Shown here in pieces: positions 18,453 to 27,869 of a DNA stretch of 64,000 nt. Numbering within the stretch: the first letter of the stretch is position 1; every line of letters begins with the position of its first letter. The position numbers and the translations under genes were made by a program. The notes under the pieces are model-generated. The model saw nothing but the letters and a program-made list of their open reading frames with translations. It was not told the DNA's origin and made no database searches. Location: the NCBI GenBank assembly GCA_014654535.1, contig BNBA01000006.1:108450-172449 (forward strand), read 5' to 3'. Source of the stretch: Xanthomonas boreopolis. Lineage in GTDB: Bacteria > Pseudomonadota > Gammaproteobacteria > Xanthomonadales > Xanthomonadaceae.

Positions 18453-20308
18453 GCGCGCCGGGCGCGCAGTCGACGTCGATCGAGGGCATGCGGAGCCGCG
18501 CGTGGATCGCGCGCCTGCTGCGCGCGCTGGACCGCCGGTTCGCCTTCCGTTCGCGCGCGAACATGGCCGCGGCCGTGGGCGCGGTGGCGCTCATCGGCGG
18601 CGTGGCGTCGCTGCTGCTGGGCCAGGACGCGAACTGGGACCTGCGCAACTACCACCGCTACAACGGTTACGCGTGGCTGCACGACCGGTTGGAGCAGGAT
18701 CTCGCCCCGGCGCAGATGCAGACCTACTTCGGTCCGCTGCTGGACGCGCTGCATTACCTGCTGTCCTCGCTGTGCCCGGCGCCGCTGGCGGGATTCCTGG
18801 TCGGCGCGTTGCATGCGCTGGCGTTCGCGCCGCTGGCGGCGATCGCGTGGCAACTGCTGCGCCTGCACCCGCAGCGCGAACGGCTGGTGCCGCTGCTGGC
18901 CCTGGCCGGGCTTTGCACCGGGGCGTTCCTGTCCGAGCTCGGCGGCAGCATGGCCGACAACACCACGGCATTGCCCGTGCTGGCGGCGCTGGCGCTGGTG
19001 CTGCATGTGCAACAGCGACGGCCGGCCGCGGGTCCGGCCCGGGGAGCCTGGCTGCTGGCGGGCACGCTGTTGGGGGTAGCGGTTTCGCTGAAGCTGACCA
19101 ATGCGATCTATGCGCTCGGCCTCGCGGCCGCCGGCCTGGTCGGCGGCGAAGGCTGGTCGCGCCGCTTCGGCGGCGTGGCGGCCATGGCGGCATCCGCGCT
19201 GCTGGTCTTCGCCGTGCTCGCTGGTCCCTGGTACTGGCGGCTCTGGGAAACCTTTGGCAATCCCTTGCTGCCGCAGTTCAACGGCATCTTCCTGGCGCCG
19301 ATGGCCCAGCCCGTCATGGTGGCCGATACGTACTGGCTCCCGCGGGGATGGCTCGAACAACTGGCCTGGCCGCTGGTGTTCACCTTTGAGCCGCGGCGCG
19401 TCGGCCAAATCGCGTTGGTGCAGGCCGTATGGGCGGTGCTCTACGTGCTGGCGCTCGCAGCGCTGGCGCGCTGGGTGTCGCGGCGTCGCGTCGCGCCTTC
19501 CGTCCGTTTCGACGCGCTGCTTCCGCTGCTGGCGTTCTTCGGCGTGGCGTACCTGGCCTGGCAAGCGCTCTTCAGCATCCAGCGTTACCTGGTCGTGCTC
19601 GAACTGCTGGCGCCGTTGCTGATCTGGATCGGCTGCCAGTACGTCTTCCCGGCCCGCAGGGCGCGGCTCGTCGCGGCGTGCCTGGTCGGGGCCTGCGCGC
19701 TGGTCTCGCTGGGCGGATGGAACGACTGGGGGCACGAGCCCTGGTCGCGCGAGGGCTTCGCGGTGCAGGCGCCGGCGATGGCCGAACCGGGCCGCAGCGC
19801 GGTCCTGCTAGTGGGCGACGAGCCGCAATCCTGGCGGATTCCCTCGCTGCCGGCCGATGCGGCCTATCTTTCGGTGGCCTCCAACTTCCCCGAATCGGTC
19901 GCCTATGCCGAGCGGGTGGCGGCGCTGCTGGCCCGGCGCCCGCGGCATTACGCGATGCTGCGGGCCGAAGTGGACCGCAAGGCCCTGCGGGTCGAAAGGA
20001 TGAACGCCTGGGCGGCGCGGCTCGGATTGGCCGACCAGGACGATTGCCGGGCGCTGCGCTGGCTGGTGGAACATGGCATGCGTGCGCGCCTTGACGATTC
20101 GCAGGCGGGTGCCTGCCGGCTGGTGCCGCGCCCCGGCACGACGCGCGATATCGCCGCCGAGGACAAGGCCATCCAGGCCGCGTCCGGGCAGAAGTTGGCG
20201 CGCTATGGCCTGGCGCTGGACGTGGCGTCCTGCCGGCGCATGTCCTCCTGGATCGGGCAGACCGAATATCCCTACCAGTGGTGCCGGGTGACGCCGGCCG
20301 CGCGCTGA
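18449..20308 (+). CDS. Polytopic membrane protein, probable GT-C glycosyltransferase
   Basis: A 619-aa protein with about ten hydrophobic segments between residues 38 and 425 and a soluble C-terminal third. Near the first helix it has QDANWDLRNYHRYNGYAW, whose acidic residue after helix 1 is typical of GT-C transferases. I do not recognise a named family. It overlaps the GT2 gene by 4 bp, so the three genes form one translationally coupled unit. A role in decorating a lipid-linked or surface glycan is inferred from context only. Confidence 0.7.
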   Translation: MSAPGAQSTSIEGMRSRAWIARLLRALDRRFAFRSRANMAAAVGAVALIGGVASLLLGQDANWDLRNYHRYNGYAWLHDRLEQDLAPAQMQTYFGPLLDALHYLLSSLCPAPLAGFLVGALHALAFAPLAAIAWQLLRLHPQRERLVPLLALAGLCTGAFLSELGGSMADNTTALPVLAALALVLHVQQRRPAAGPARGAWLLAGTLLGVAVSLKLTNAIYALGLAAAGLVGGEGWSRRFGGVAAMAASALLVFAVLAGPWYWRLWETFGNPLLPQFNGIFLAPMAQPVMVADTYWLPRGWLEQLAWPLVFTFEPRRVGQIALVQAVWAVLYVLALAALARWVSRRRVAPSVRFDALLPLLAFFGVAYLAWQALFSIQRYLVVLELLAPLLIWIGCQYVFPARRARLVAACLVGACALVSLGGWNDWGHEPWSREGFAVQAPAMAEPGRSAVLLVGDEPQSWRIPSLPADAAYLSVASNFPESVAYAERVAALLARRPRHYAMLRAEVDRKALRVERMNAWAARLGLADQDDCRALRWLVEHGMRARLDDSQAGACRLVPRPGTTRDIAAEDKAIQAASGQKLARYGLALDVASCRRMSSWIGQTEYPYQWCRVTPAAR

Positions 20309-20315
20309 GCCGGCA

Positions 20316-20891
20316 TCAGGGCAGCCGGTAGCCGGCCTTGCGCAGCAGGCCGGCGAGGGCGATCAGCGGCAGCCCCACCAGCGCGGTGGGATCGTCCGAG
20401 CGGATCGCCTCGAACAAGCTGATGCCCAGGCCCTCGCACTTGAAGCTGCCGGCGCAGTCCAGCGGCGACTCGGCTTCCACGTAGCGGGCGATCTCGTCGG
20501 CCGCGAGCGGGCGGAAGCGGACCTCGGTCACGTCCAGCGCGCTTTCCTCCCATCCCGGGGCGACGACGTGGACCGCCGTGAAGAAGCGCACGCTGCGGCC
20601 GGACATCGCCGCCAACTGCGCGCGCGCATTCCCGGCGTCGCCAGGCTTGCCCAGCGGCAGGCCGTCCAGGCCGGCGACCTGGTCGGAGCCGATCACGCAG
20701 GCGCCTGCGTGGCGCCCGGCGACGGCGCGGACCTTGGCGGCGGCCAGGCGTAGCGCCAGGGCCTCGGGCGTTTCCCCCGGCCGAGGCGATTCGTCCACCT
20801 CGGGGCGGGCGGTCTCGAACGGCAGCCGCAGCCGCTCCAGCAGCTGCTTGCGATAGGACGAGGTGGAGGCCAGGACCAGGCGCATGGACAT
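20316..20891 (-). CDS. Maf/YceF nucleotide pyrophosphatase
   Basis: This 191-aa Maf-like protein hydrolyses non-canonical nucleoside triphosphates. It has the N-terminal LVLASTSSYRKQLLERL, the ESPRPGETPEALALRLA region and GSDQVA. The SDQ form points to the YceF subgroup (7-methyl-GTP) rather than the dTTP/UTP subgroup, which has SDT. The start could be ATG 20891 or the second ATG two codons in. It is divergent from yceD, the same neighbour as in E. coli. Confidence 0.9.
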   Translation of the reverse strand: MSMRLVLASTSSYRKQLLERLRLPFETARPEVDESPRPGETPEALALRLAAAKVRAVAGRHAGACVIGSDQVAGLDGLPLGKPGDAGNARAQLAAMSGRSVRFFTAVHVVAPGWEESALDVTEVRFRPLAADEIARYVEAESPLDCAGSFKCEGLGISLFEAIRSDDPTALVGLPLIALAGLLRKAGYRLP

Positions 20892-20959
20892 TCCTGAACG
20901 CGAAAGGGCGACCAGTCTCCCGGCATGCCGCGCCCGGGCACAACTGCCGGCCTGGCGAA

Positions 20960-20988
20960 TTGACAGCGGGCGAGCGGGTCCTTAACAT
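20960..20988 (+). promoter_or_regulatory. Strong sigma-70 promoter for yceD-rpmF
   Basis: TTGACA at 20960-20965 and TAACAT at 20983-20988 are separated by 17 bp, an almost ideal match. Transcription should begin near 20994-20997, only 2-5 bases before the yceD ATG at 20999, which predicts an essentially leaderless message. Confidence 0.7.
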
Positions 20989-20998
20989 TCTGCGGCTT

Positions 20999-21511
20999 AT
21001 GTCCGCAAACGTGCCCGAACTGGTGGATGCCTGGCGGATGGTCGCGGCGCGCAGGCGCTTCGACGGCCGTATCCCGCTGGCGCAGATGGAGCGGTTGCGT
21101 GGCAGCCTGGTCGATGCCGAAGGCGAGTGTGCCTACTCGCTGGAATTCGGCCGCGACGATGTGCTGGGCGTGGCCTATGCCGAACTGAGCGTCGATACCG
21201 AGCTGCCGCTGCAATGCCAGCGCAGCCTGCAGCGTTTCCTGCTGCCGGTGAAGACGACGCAGCGGCTGGGGCTGATCCGCGACGAGGCCGAGGAGGCCGC
21301 GTTGCCGCCGGATTACGAGCCGCTGCTGGTGCCGGACGACGGCATGCTGCGGCCGGCCGATCTGGTGGAGGACGAGCTGGTCCTGGCGATACCGGTGGTG
21401 CCGGTGGCGCCGGGCAGCGAGGCGATCGAGGCCGAATGGGCCCCGACCGAGCAGGAATTGGGCAAGGCCAGTCCGTTCGCGGCGCTGGCGGCGCTGAAGA
21501 AGAAGCAGTAA
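20999..21511 (+). CDS. yceD: YceD/DUF177 family protein
   Basis: YceD (170 aa) is a small, mostly beta, cytosolic protein almost always encoded next to rpmF. It is linked to 23S rRNA/ribosome assembly, but its mechanism is unclear. Visible family features are the central CQRSLQRFLLPV, EDELVLAIPVVP and the C-terminal SPFAALAALKKK. I chose ATG 20999 because it sits at the end of the promoter; a longer frame would start inside the promoter. No Shine-Dalgarno fits between transcription start and ATG. Confidence 0.88.
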   Translation: MSANVPELVDAWRMVAARRRFDGRIPLAQMERLRGSLVDAEGECAYSLEFGRDDVLGVAYAELSVDTELPLQCQRSLQRFLLPVKTTQRLGLIRDEAEEAALPPDYEPLLVPDDGMLRPADLVEDELVLAIPVVPVAPGSEAIEAEWAPTEQELGKASPFAALAALKKKQ

Positions 21512-21669
21512 CGCCGCGGCAGGCAGCGCGGAAGCGAAGACGCCCGGGCATCGCTGCGCGGCGTCCTCGCGAGGATGTGGAAGAAAATTTAAGTCCCCTC
21601 ACATGGAATGTGCGGCGCTCTCGCGAGGGACTCGCACAAAAGTAATCGAACCGAGTTTGGAGCAATCCC

Positions 21670-21864
21670 ATGGCTGTGCAGAAATCCCGAGTCACCCCGT
21701 CCCGCCGCGGCCAGCGCCGCTCGCATGACGCCCTGAGCGCCAAGCAGCTGTCGACCGACCCGACCACCGGCGAGATCCACCTGCGTCACCACATCACCGC
21801 CGACGGCTACTACCGCGGCAAGAAGGTCATCCAGACCAAGACCTCGGTCGTCGAAGAAGACTGA
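21670..21864 (+). CDS. rpmF: 50S ribosomal protein L32
   Basis: L32 (64 aa) has the typical [20 protein letters not shown] start and the GYYRGKKVI segment. The zinc-binding cysteines of some L32 forms are absent, so this is the zinc-independent type. It has a plausible Shine-Dalgarno TTGGAG 7 bases upstream. The 158 bp after yceD contain an AT-rich patch (GAAAATTTAAG near 21583) that could hold a second promoter. The next gene is fabH, not plsX. Confidence 0.96.
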   Translation: MAVQKSRVTPSRRGQRRSHDALSAKQLSTDPTTGEIHLRHHITADGYYRGKKVIQTKTSVVEED

Positions 21865-21950
21865 GCCGTGGCGCCTGCCGCCTCCGGTGCGGCGGCGGCG
21901 CTTGATTCTCCGGGGCCGCGCGGCATGCGGCCCCTGCAACAGGAAACGGT

Positions 21951-22916
21951 ATGAGCAAGCGGGTCTATTCCAGGATCGCGGGCACGGGCAGCTATTTGCC
22001 CGAGAAGGTGTTGACGAACGACGACCTGGCCAAGATCGTCGACACCAGCGACGAGTGGATCCGCACCCGTACCGGCATCCGCGAGCGGCACATCGTCGCC
22101 GAGGACCAGACCACCGGCGATCTCGCCTACGAGGCCGCCGTGCGTGCGCTGGAAGCGGCCGGCGTGCAGGCGTCCGACCTCGACATGATCGTGGTCGGCA
22201 CCACCACGCCCGACCTGATCTTCCCGTCCACGGCCTGCCTGCTGCAGGCGCGGCTGGGCGCGACCGGCTGCGGGGCGCTGGACGTCAACGCGGCCTGCTC
22301 CGGTTTCATCTACGCGCTGAGCGTGGCCGACAAGTTCGTCCGCTCCGGCGATTGCAAGACCGTCCTGGTGGTCGGTGCCGAGACCCTGACCCGCATCGTC
22401 GACTGGACCGATCGCACCACCTGCGTGCTGTTCGGCGACGGCGCCGGCGCCGTCGTGCTCAAGGCCGACGAGGAGACCGGCATCCTCAGCACCCACCTGC
22501 ACGCCGACGGCAGCAAGAAGGAGCTGCTGTGGGACCCGGTGGGCGTGTCGGTCGGCTTCGAGGAAGGTGGCAAGATCCTCATGAAGGGGAACGACGTGTT
22601 CAAGTACGCCGTCAAGGCGCTGGACTCGGTCGTGGACGAGACCCTGGAAGCCAACGGGCTGGACAAGCACGACCTCGACTGGCTGATCCCGCATCAGGCC
22701 AACCTGCGCATCATCGAGGCCACCGCCAAGCGGCTGGACATGTCGATGGACCAGGTGGTCGTCACCGTCGACAAGCACGGCAACACCTCGGCGGCGTCGG
22801 TGCCGCTGGCGCTGGACACCGCGATCCGTTCCGGTCGCGTGCAGCGCGGGCAGCTGCTGCTGCTCGAAGCCTTCGGCGGCGGCTTCACCTGGGGTTCTGC
22901 GCTGCTGCGCTATTGA
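21951..22916 (+). CDS. fabH: Beta-ketoacyl-ACP synthase III
   Basis: FabH (321 aa) condenses acetyl-CoA with malonyl-ACP to start fatty acid synthesis. The Cys-His-Asn triad is present: Cys in NAACSGF, His in IPHQANLR and Asn in KHGNTSAAS. The [11 protein letters not shown] loop near residue 40 and the C-terminal [16 protein letters not shown] are also standard. It follows rpmF after 86 bp. In E. coli plsX stands between them; here there is no room for it. Confidence 0.96.
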   Translation: MSKRVYSRIAGTGSYLPEKVLTNDDLAKIVDTSDEWIRTRTGIRERHIVAEDQTTGDLAYEAAVRALEAAGVQASDLDMIVVGTTTPDLIFPSTACLLQARLGATGCGALDVNAACSGFIYALSVADKFVRSGDCKTVLVVGAETLTRIVDWTDRTTCVLFGDGAGAVVLKADEETGILSTHLHADGSKKELLWDPVGVSVGFEEGGKILMKGNDVFKYAVKALDSVVDETLEANGLDKHDLDWLIPHQANLRIIEATAKRLDMSMDQVVVTVDKHGNTSAASVPLALDTAIRSGRVQRGQLLLLEAFGGGFTWGSALLRY

Positions 22917-22985
22917 TTTCCGGCGGGCGCGTGCGGCGCCCGCGGCCTCCACGCAAGGTGGAGGACCCCGCAGGAGTGGACCTTC

Positions 22986-23768
22986 ATGGCAGAACCCATT
23001 GTCATCGACGGGCAGCGTGCCTGGTTGAAACAGTACGGCGAAGGCGGCCGTGCCCTCGCGTTGGGCGCATTGACCTTCGTTTCCCGCCGCCTGGGCCTGG
23101 ATGCGCTGCGTCCGCCGCCGCACCGCGGCGGCGACGAGGCGCGCGCGATCGAGGCCCGCCGCCTGGCCGAGCTGCGCTCGCAGGACGTCAACGTACCCGA
23201 AGTGCTCGGCCATGGCCGCGCCGCGCTGGTGCTCAGCGACAACGGCCGCTCGCTGGCGAGCTGCCTGCGCGAGGCCGACGAGGCCGGGCGCGACGCGCTG
23301 GTCGCCAAGGCGCTGGCGGCCATTGCCGAGGCCCATCGCCACGGCGCCTACTTCGGCCAGCCTCTGCCGCGGAACATGACCTACGACGGCCAGGCGATCG
23401 GCTTCATCGACTTCGAGGAGGACCCGCTCGAGGTGATGGACCTGGAGCAGGCGCAGGCGCGCGACTGGCTGATGTTCGGCTACGGGGTGGCGAAGTACTA
23501 CGACGACCGGCTCGGGGTGCTGCAGCGGATGCTGGTGGACGCCCTCGGCGAGGAGCGTGCGCCGGTGCTGGCGCACGCACGCGCCGTGACCGGGCGCCTG
23601 CAGCGGCTGGCCAGGCTGGCGCGCCGGCTGGGGCGCTCGGGACGCGCACTGGCCCATTCGATCCTGGTCATCCACGCGGCGACCTCGCTGGGCGTGCTGC
23701 TGGTCGCGGCGATCTGCCTGGACTGGTTCGCCGACGGCGAGCTGGACATCCTGAATCTGTTCGTCTGA
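22986..23768 (+). CDS. Degenerate kinase-like protein with C-terminal membrane helix
   Basis: This 260-aa protein has the outline of a small lipopolysaccharide/RIO-type kinase: RAWLKQYG with a possible ATP Lys15, HRHGAYFGQPLPRN at 117-130 as the catalytic loop and GFIDFEED (Asp142) as the metal motif. Aligned without gaps from Asn130, the catalytic Asp position is Gln125, so it may be a pseudokinase or use another residue. One membrane helix lies near residues 222-245. A good AGGAG precedes the ATG at 22986. It sits between fabH and fabD, which suggests a link to fatty acid or lipid A output. Confidence 0.65.
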   Translation: MAEPIVIDGQRAWLKQYGEGGRALALGALTFVSRRLGLDALRPPPHRGGDEARAIEARRLAELRSQDVNVPEVLGHGRAALVLSDNGRSLASCLREADEAGRDALVAKALAAIAEAHRHGAYFGQPLPRNMTYDGQAIGFIDFEEDPLEVMDLEQAQARDWLMFGYGVAKYYDDRLGVLQRMLVDALGEERAPVLAHARAVTGRLQRLARLARRLGRSGRALAHSILVIHAATSLGVLLVAAICLDWFADGELDILNLFV

Positions 23769-23780
23769 GGCTGGAAGCCG

Positions 23781-23826
23781 GGATTCGGGATTCGGGATTC
23801 GGGATTCGGGATTCGGGATTCGGGAA
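23781..23826 (+). repeat. Six tandem GGGATTC heptamers
   Basis: Six exact copies plus GGGA fill 46 bp just after the kinase-like gene. The rest of the 312-bp gap to fabD holds a short A-rich stretch near 23929-23947 and no gene I can support. Heptamer number is likely to vary between strains through slippage. Confidence 0.95.
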
Positions 23827-24080
23827 AGCCTGCCTCGGATCGAGCGCCTGGGGCTTCAGCCCCCACGGGCTGCACCGGCCCTCTGCCGGGACTGAACGGC
23901 CTCACATGCCGAGGCCACTTCTGCAGAAAAACGAAACTGCAAAAGAAGCTCGGGTCGCTCGACCGCCTGGTCCGGCAAAGATGCTTTCCCGAGCCCCGGC
24001 CACCCGCATACGCGCCAGTACAGACGAACGGGCGCATTCGCCCGTATCATCCCCGCTCGTTTTTCGCAGGCTGATCTCGC

Positions 24081-25025
24081 GTGACCGATTCCACACTCGC
24101 TTTCGTGTTCCCCGGCCAGGGCTCGCAGTCCTTGGGCATGCTGGCCGAACTGGCCGAATTGCACCCGGGCGTGCGCGATACCTTCGACGAGGCTTCCGAG
24201 GGTGCCGGCACCGATCTGTGGGCGCTCTCGCAGGGCGGTCCCGAGGAAATGCTCAACCGTACCGAGTACACCCAGCCGGCGCTGCTGGCTGCGGGCGTGG
24301 CGGTGTGGCGGTTGTGGAAGGCCCAGGGCGGCGCGATGCCGGCGCGGCTGGCCGGGCACAGCCTGGGCGAATACACCGCGCTGGTCGCCGCCGGCGCGCT
24401 GTCGCTGCGCGAGGGCGCGCACTTGGTGCGCGTGCGCGGGCAGCTGATGCAGGACGCGGCGCCGGCCGGCGTCGGCGCGATGGCGGCGGTGCTGGGGGCC
24501 GAGGACGCGCTGGTGCGCGAGGTCTGCGAGCAGGCCGCCGGCAGCCAGGTGGTGGTCCCCGCCAACTTCAATTCCCCTGGCCAGATCGTGATCGGCGGCG
24601 ATGCCGCGGCGGTCGACCGCGCGCTGGCGCTGCTGGCGGAGAAGGGCGTGCGCAAGGCAGTCAAGCTGGCGGTGAGCGTGCCTTCGCACACACCGCTGAT
24701 GCGCGAGGCCGCCAACCGCCTGGCCGAGACGATGGCCGGGCTGGATTGGCGCGTCCCGCAGCTGCCGGTCGTGCAGAACGTCGATGCCAAGGTCCACGAT
24801 GGCGTCGAGGCGATCCGCACGGCCCTGGTCGAGCAGCTGTACCTGCCGGTGCAGTGGACCGGGTGCGTGCAGGCGTTGGCCGCCCAGGGCGCCACCCGCA
24901 TCGCCGAGTGCGGCCCGGGCAAGGTCCTGACCGGCCTGGTCAAGCGCATCGACAAGGCGCTCGACGCGCGCGCGCTGGGTACGCCCGCCGAATTCGATGC
25001 CGCTCGCGCCGAGTGGTCCAACTGA
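24081..25025 (+). CDS. fabD: Malonyl-CoA:ACP transacylase
   Basis: FabD (314 aa) transfers malonyl from CoA to ACP. The nucleophile is Ser94 in GHSLGEY, the catalytic His lies in VPSHTPLM, and FPGQGSQ at 10-16 is the oxyanion-hole loop. The start is GTG at 24081; no in-frame ATG lies nearby. It is the first of the tightly spaced fabD-fabG-acpP-fabF genes and is separated from fabH by the kinase-like gene and a repeat, so it probably has its own promoter. Confidence 0.96.
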   Translation: MTDSTLAFVFPGQGSQSLGMLAELAELHPGVRDTFDEASEGAGTDLWALSQGGPEEMLNRTEYTQPALLAAGVAVWRLWKAQGGAMPARLAGHSLGEYTALVAAGALSLREGAHLVRVRGQLMQDAAPAGVGAMAAVLGAEDALVREVCEQAAGSQVVVPANFNSPGQIVIGGDAAAVDRALALLAEKGVRKAVKLAVSVPSHTPLMREAANRLAETMAGLDWRVPQLPVVQNVDAKVHDGVEAIRTALVEQLYLPVQWTGCVQALAAQGATRIAECGPGKVLTGLVKRIDKALDARALGTPAEFDAARAEWSN

Positions 25026-25103
25026 ACACACGGAGCTGAGGCGGCTGCGCCGCATCGCCCGACGGCATCCGTACCGTCCCGACGTCCATCGAGGAACCCC
25101 CAC

Positions 25104-25847
25104 ATGAGCAAGCCCCTGCAGGGAGAGATCGCGCTGGTCACCGGCGCCAGCCGTGGCATCGGTGCCGCCATCGCCGACGAGCTGGCCGCCCAGGGCGCCG
25201 TCGTCGTCGGCACCGCCACGTCCGAGTCCGGCGCCAAGGCCATCGGCGAGCGCCTGGCGGCGCTGGGCGGCCACGGCCGCGAACTGAACGTGACCGACCC
25301 GGCGGCGATCGACGCGCTGGTCGAGGCGATCGGCAAGGAGTTCGGCCCGGTCTCGATCCTGGTCAACAACGCCGGCATCACCCGCGACAACCTGCTGATG
25401 CGGATGAAGGACGAGGACTGGCAGTCGATCCTCGACACCAACCTGACCAGCGTCTACCGCACCGCCAAGGCGGTGATGCGCGGCATGATGAAGGCGCGCA
25501 AGGGCCGCATCATCAACATCGCCTCGGTGGTCGGCGTGACCGGCAACCCGGGCCAGACCAACTACGCTGCGGCCAAGGCCGGCATCATCGCCTTCTCCAA
25601 GTCGCTGGCGAAGGAGATCGGCTCGCGCGGCGTCACCGTCAACGTCGTGGCGCCCGGCTTCATCGACACCGACATGACCAAGGCGCTGCCGGAGGAAACG
25701 CGCAAGGCGCTGCTCGAGCAGATCGCGCTGGGCCACCTCGGCGAGCCCGCCGACATCGCCGCCGCGGTGGCGTTCCTGGCCGGGCCCTCGGCCAAGTACA
25801 TCACCGGCGAGACCTTGCACGTCAACGGCGGCATGTACATGCCCTGA
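25104..25847 (+). CDS. fabG: 3-oxoacyl-ACP reductase
   Basis: FabG (247 aa) reduces beta-ketoacyl-ACP with NADPH. It is a short-chain dehydrogenase with the cofactor loop TGASRGIGAA near residue 13, NNAGITRDN, the catalytic Ser in IINIASVVG and the Tyr-x-x-x-Lys in TNYAAAKAG, and the C-terminal GETLHVNGGMYMP. It lies 78 bp after fabD and 156 bp before acpP. The latter gap contains a TACACT hexamer at 25929 that may be part of an acpP promoter. Confidence 0.96.
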   Translation: MSKPLQGEIALVTGASRGIGAAIADELAAQGAVVVGTATSESGAKAIGERLAALGGHGRELNVTDPAAIDALVEAIGKEFGPVSILVNNAGITRDNLLMRMKDEDWQSILDTNLTSVYRTAKAVMRGMMKARKGRIINIASVVGVTGNPGQTNYAAAKAGIIAFSKSLAKEIGSRGVTVNVVAPGFIDTDMTKALPEETRKALLEQIALGHLGEPADIAAAVAFLAGPSAKYITGETLHVNGGMYMP

Positions 25848-26003
25848 GTGGCGCCGGCGCCGGGATCGCGCTGCAAGTCGTTGATCGGCCGGAAGTTTTC
25901 AGGCATTCATCGACCCGGCGCTTTCCACTACACTATCCAACGCGGCCATCGCAGCCCGATGGCGTTCCTGAACCACCACTACTCCATCTGGAGCGATAAC
26001 CCA

Positions 26004-26243
26004 ATGAGCACCATCGAAGAACGCGTCAAGAAAATCGTCGTCGAACAGCTTGGCGTCAAGGAAGAGGAAGTCACCAACAGCGCATCGTTCGTCGATGACC
26101 TCGGTGCGGACTCCCTGGACACCGTTGAGCTGGTGATGGCCCTGGAAGAAGAGTTCGAGTGCGAGATCCCGGACGAAGAGGCCGAGAAGATCACCTCGGT
26201 CCAGCAGGCCATCGACTACGTCAAGGCTCACGTCAAGAGCTGA
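26004..26243 (+). CDS. acpP: Acyl carrier protein
   Basis: AcpP (79 aa) is the acidic four-helix carrier of growing acyl chains. The phosphopantetheine site is Ser37 in [11 protein letters not shown] start further upstream is open, but ATG 26004 gives the canonical [12 protein letters not shown] beginning and size. acpP is between fabG and fabF as expected. Confidence 0.97.
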   Translation: MSTIEERVKKIVVEQLGVKEEEVTNSASFVDDLGADSLDTVELVMALEEEFECEIPDEEAEKITSVQQAIDYVKAHVKS

Positions 26244-26410
26244 TGCGTCGTCACTTGCCGCAAGCGCGTGTGCAGCCGCCTGCGACAATCCCATGGGGCC
26301 GCTGATGCGGCCCTGTGTTTTTGAACCAACGCACGTTTGAACCCCGGTGCATGGATGCGCCGTGCTCCCGCGAAGGATTCGCGCTTCCGCATCGTGGTGA
26401 GGAGATCCGA

Positions 26411-27667
<1,257 letters not shown>

Positions 27668-27687
27668 GCCCCCTTTCCTCCGGGGCG

Positions 27688-27716
27688 AGGCACGCGCATC
27701 GCGCATGCGCGTGCCT
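27688..27716 (+). terminator. Hairpin after fabF
   Basis: The arms 27688-27699 and 27705-27716 are exact 12-bp complements around a CGCGC loop, 20 bp after the fabF stop. Only TT follows, so this may be a weak or Rho-assisted terminator, or a pause that separates the fab genes from pabB. Confidence 0.55.
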
Positions 27717-27869
27717 TGGGCGTCCGCCGCCGGCGTGGGCGGGCAGGCATGGCTCCCTGCGATGCTCGACCGCGCGAGGCTTGGTCCGCAACCCCGTCCG
27801 GCGCCGCGCGCCGGCTTCTCTCGAAGGGGGAAGGAATGCCGTCGTATCTCCCGTCCTGAACCCTGACCG

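Noticed and set aside
22986..23768. KdkA or WaaP paralogue with full activity
   Set aside because: The H-x-D-x-x-x-x-N loop lacks its Asp in a gap-free alignment, so an active Kdo kinase is not supported by motif reading.
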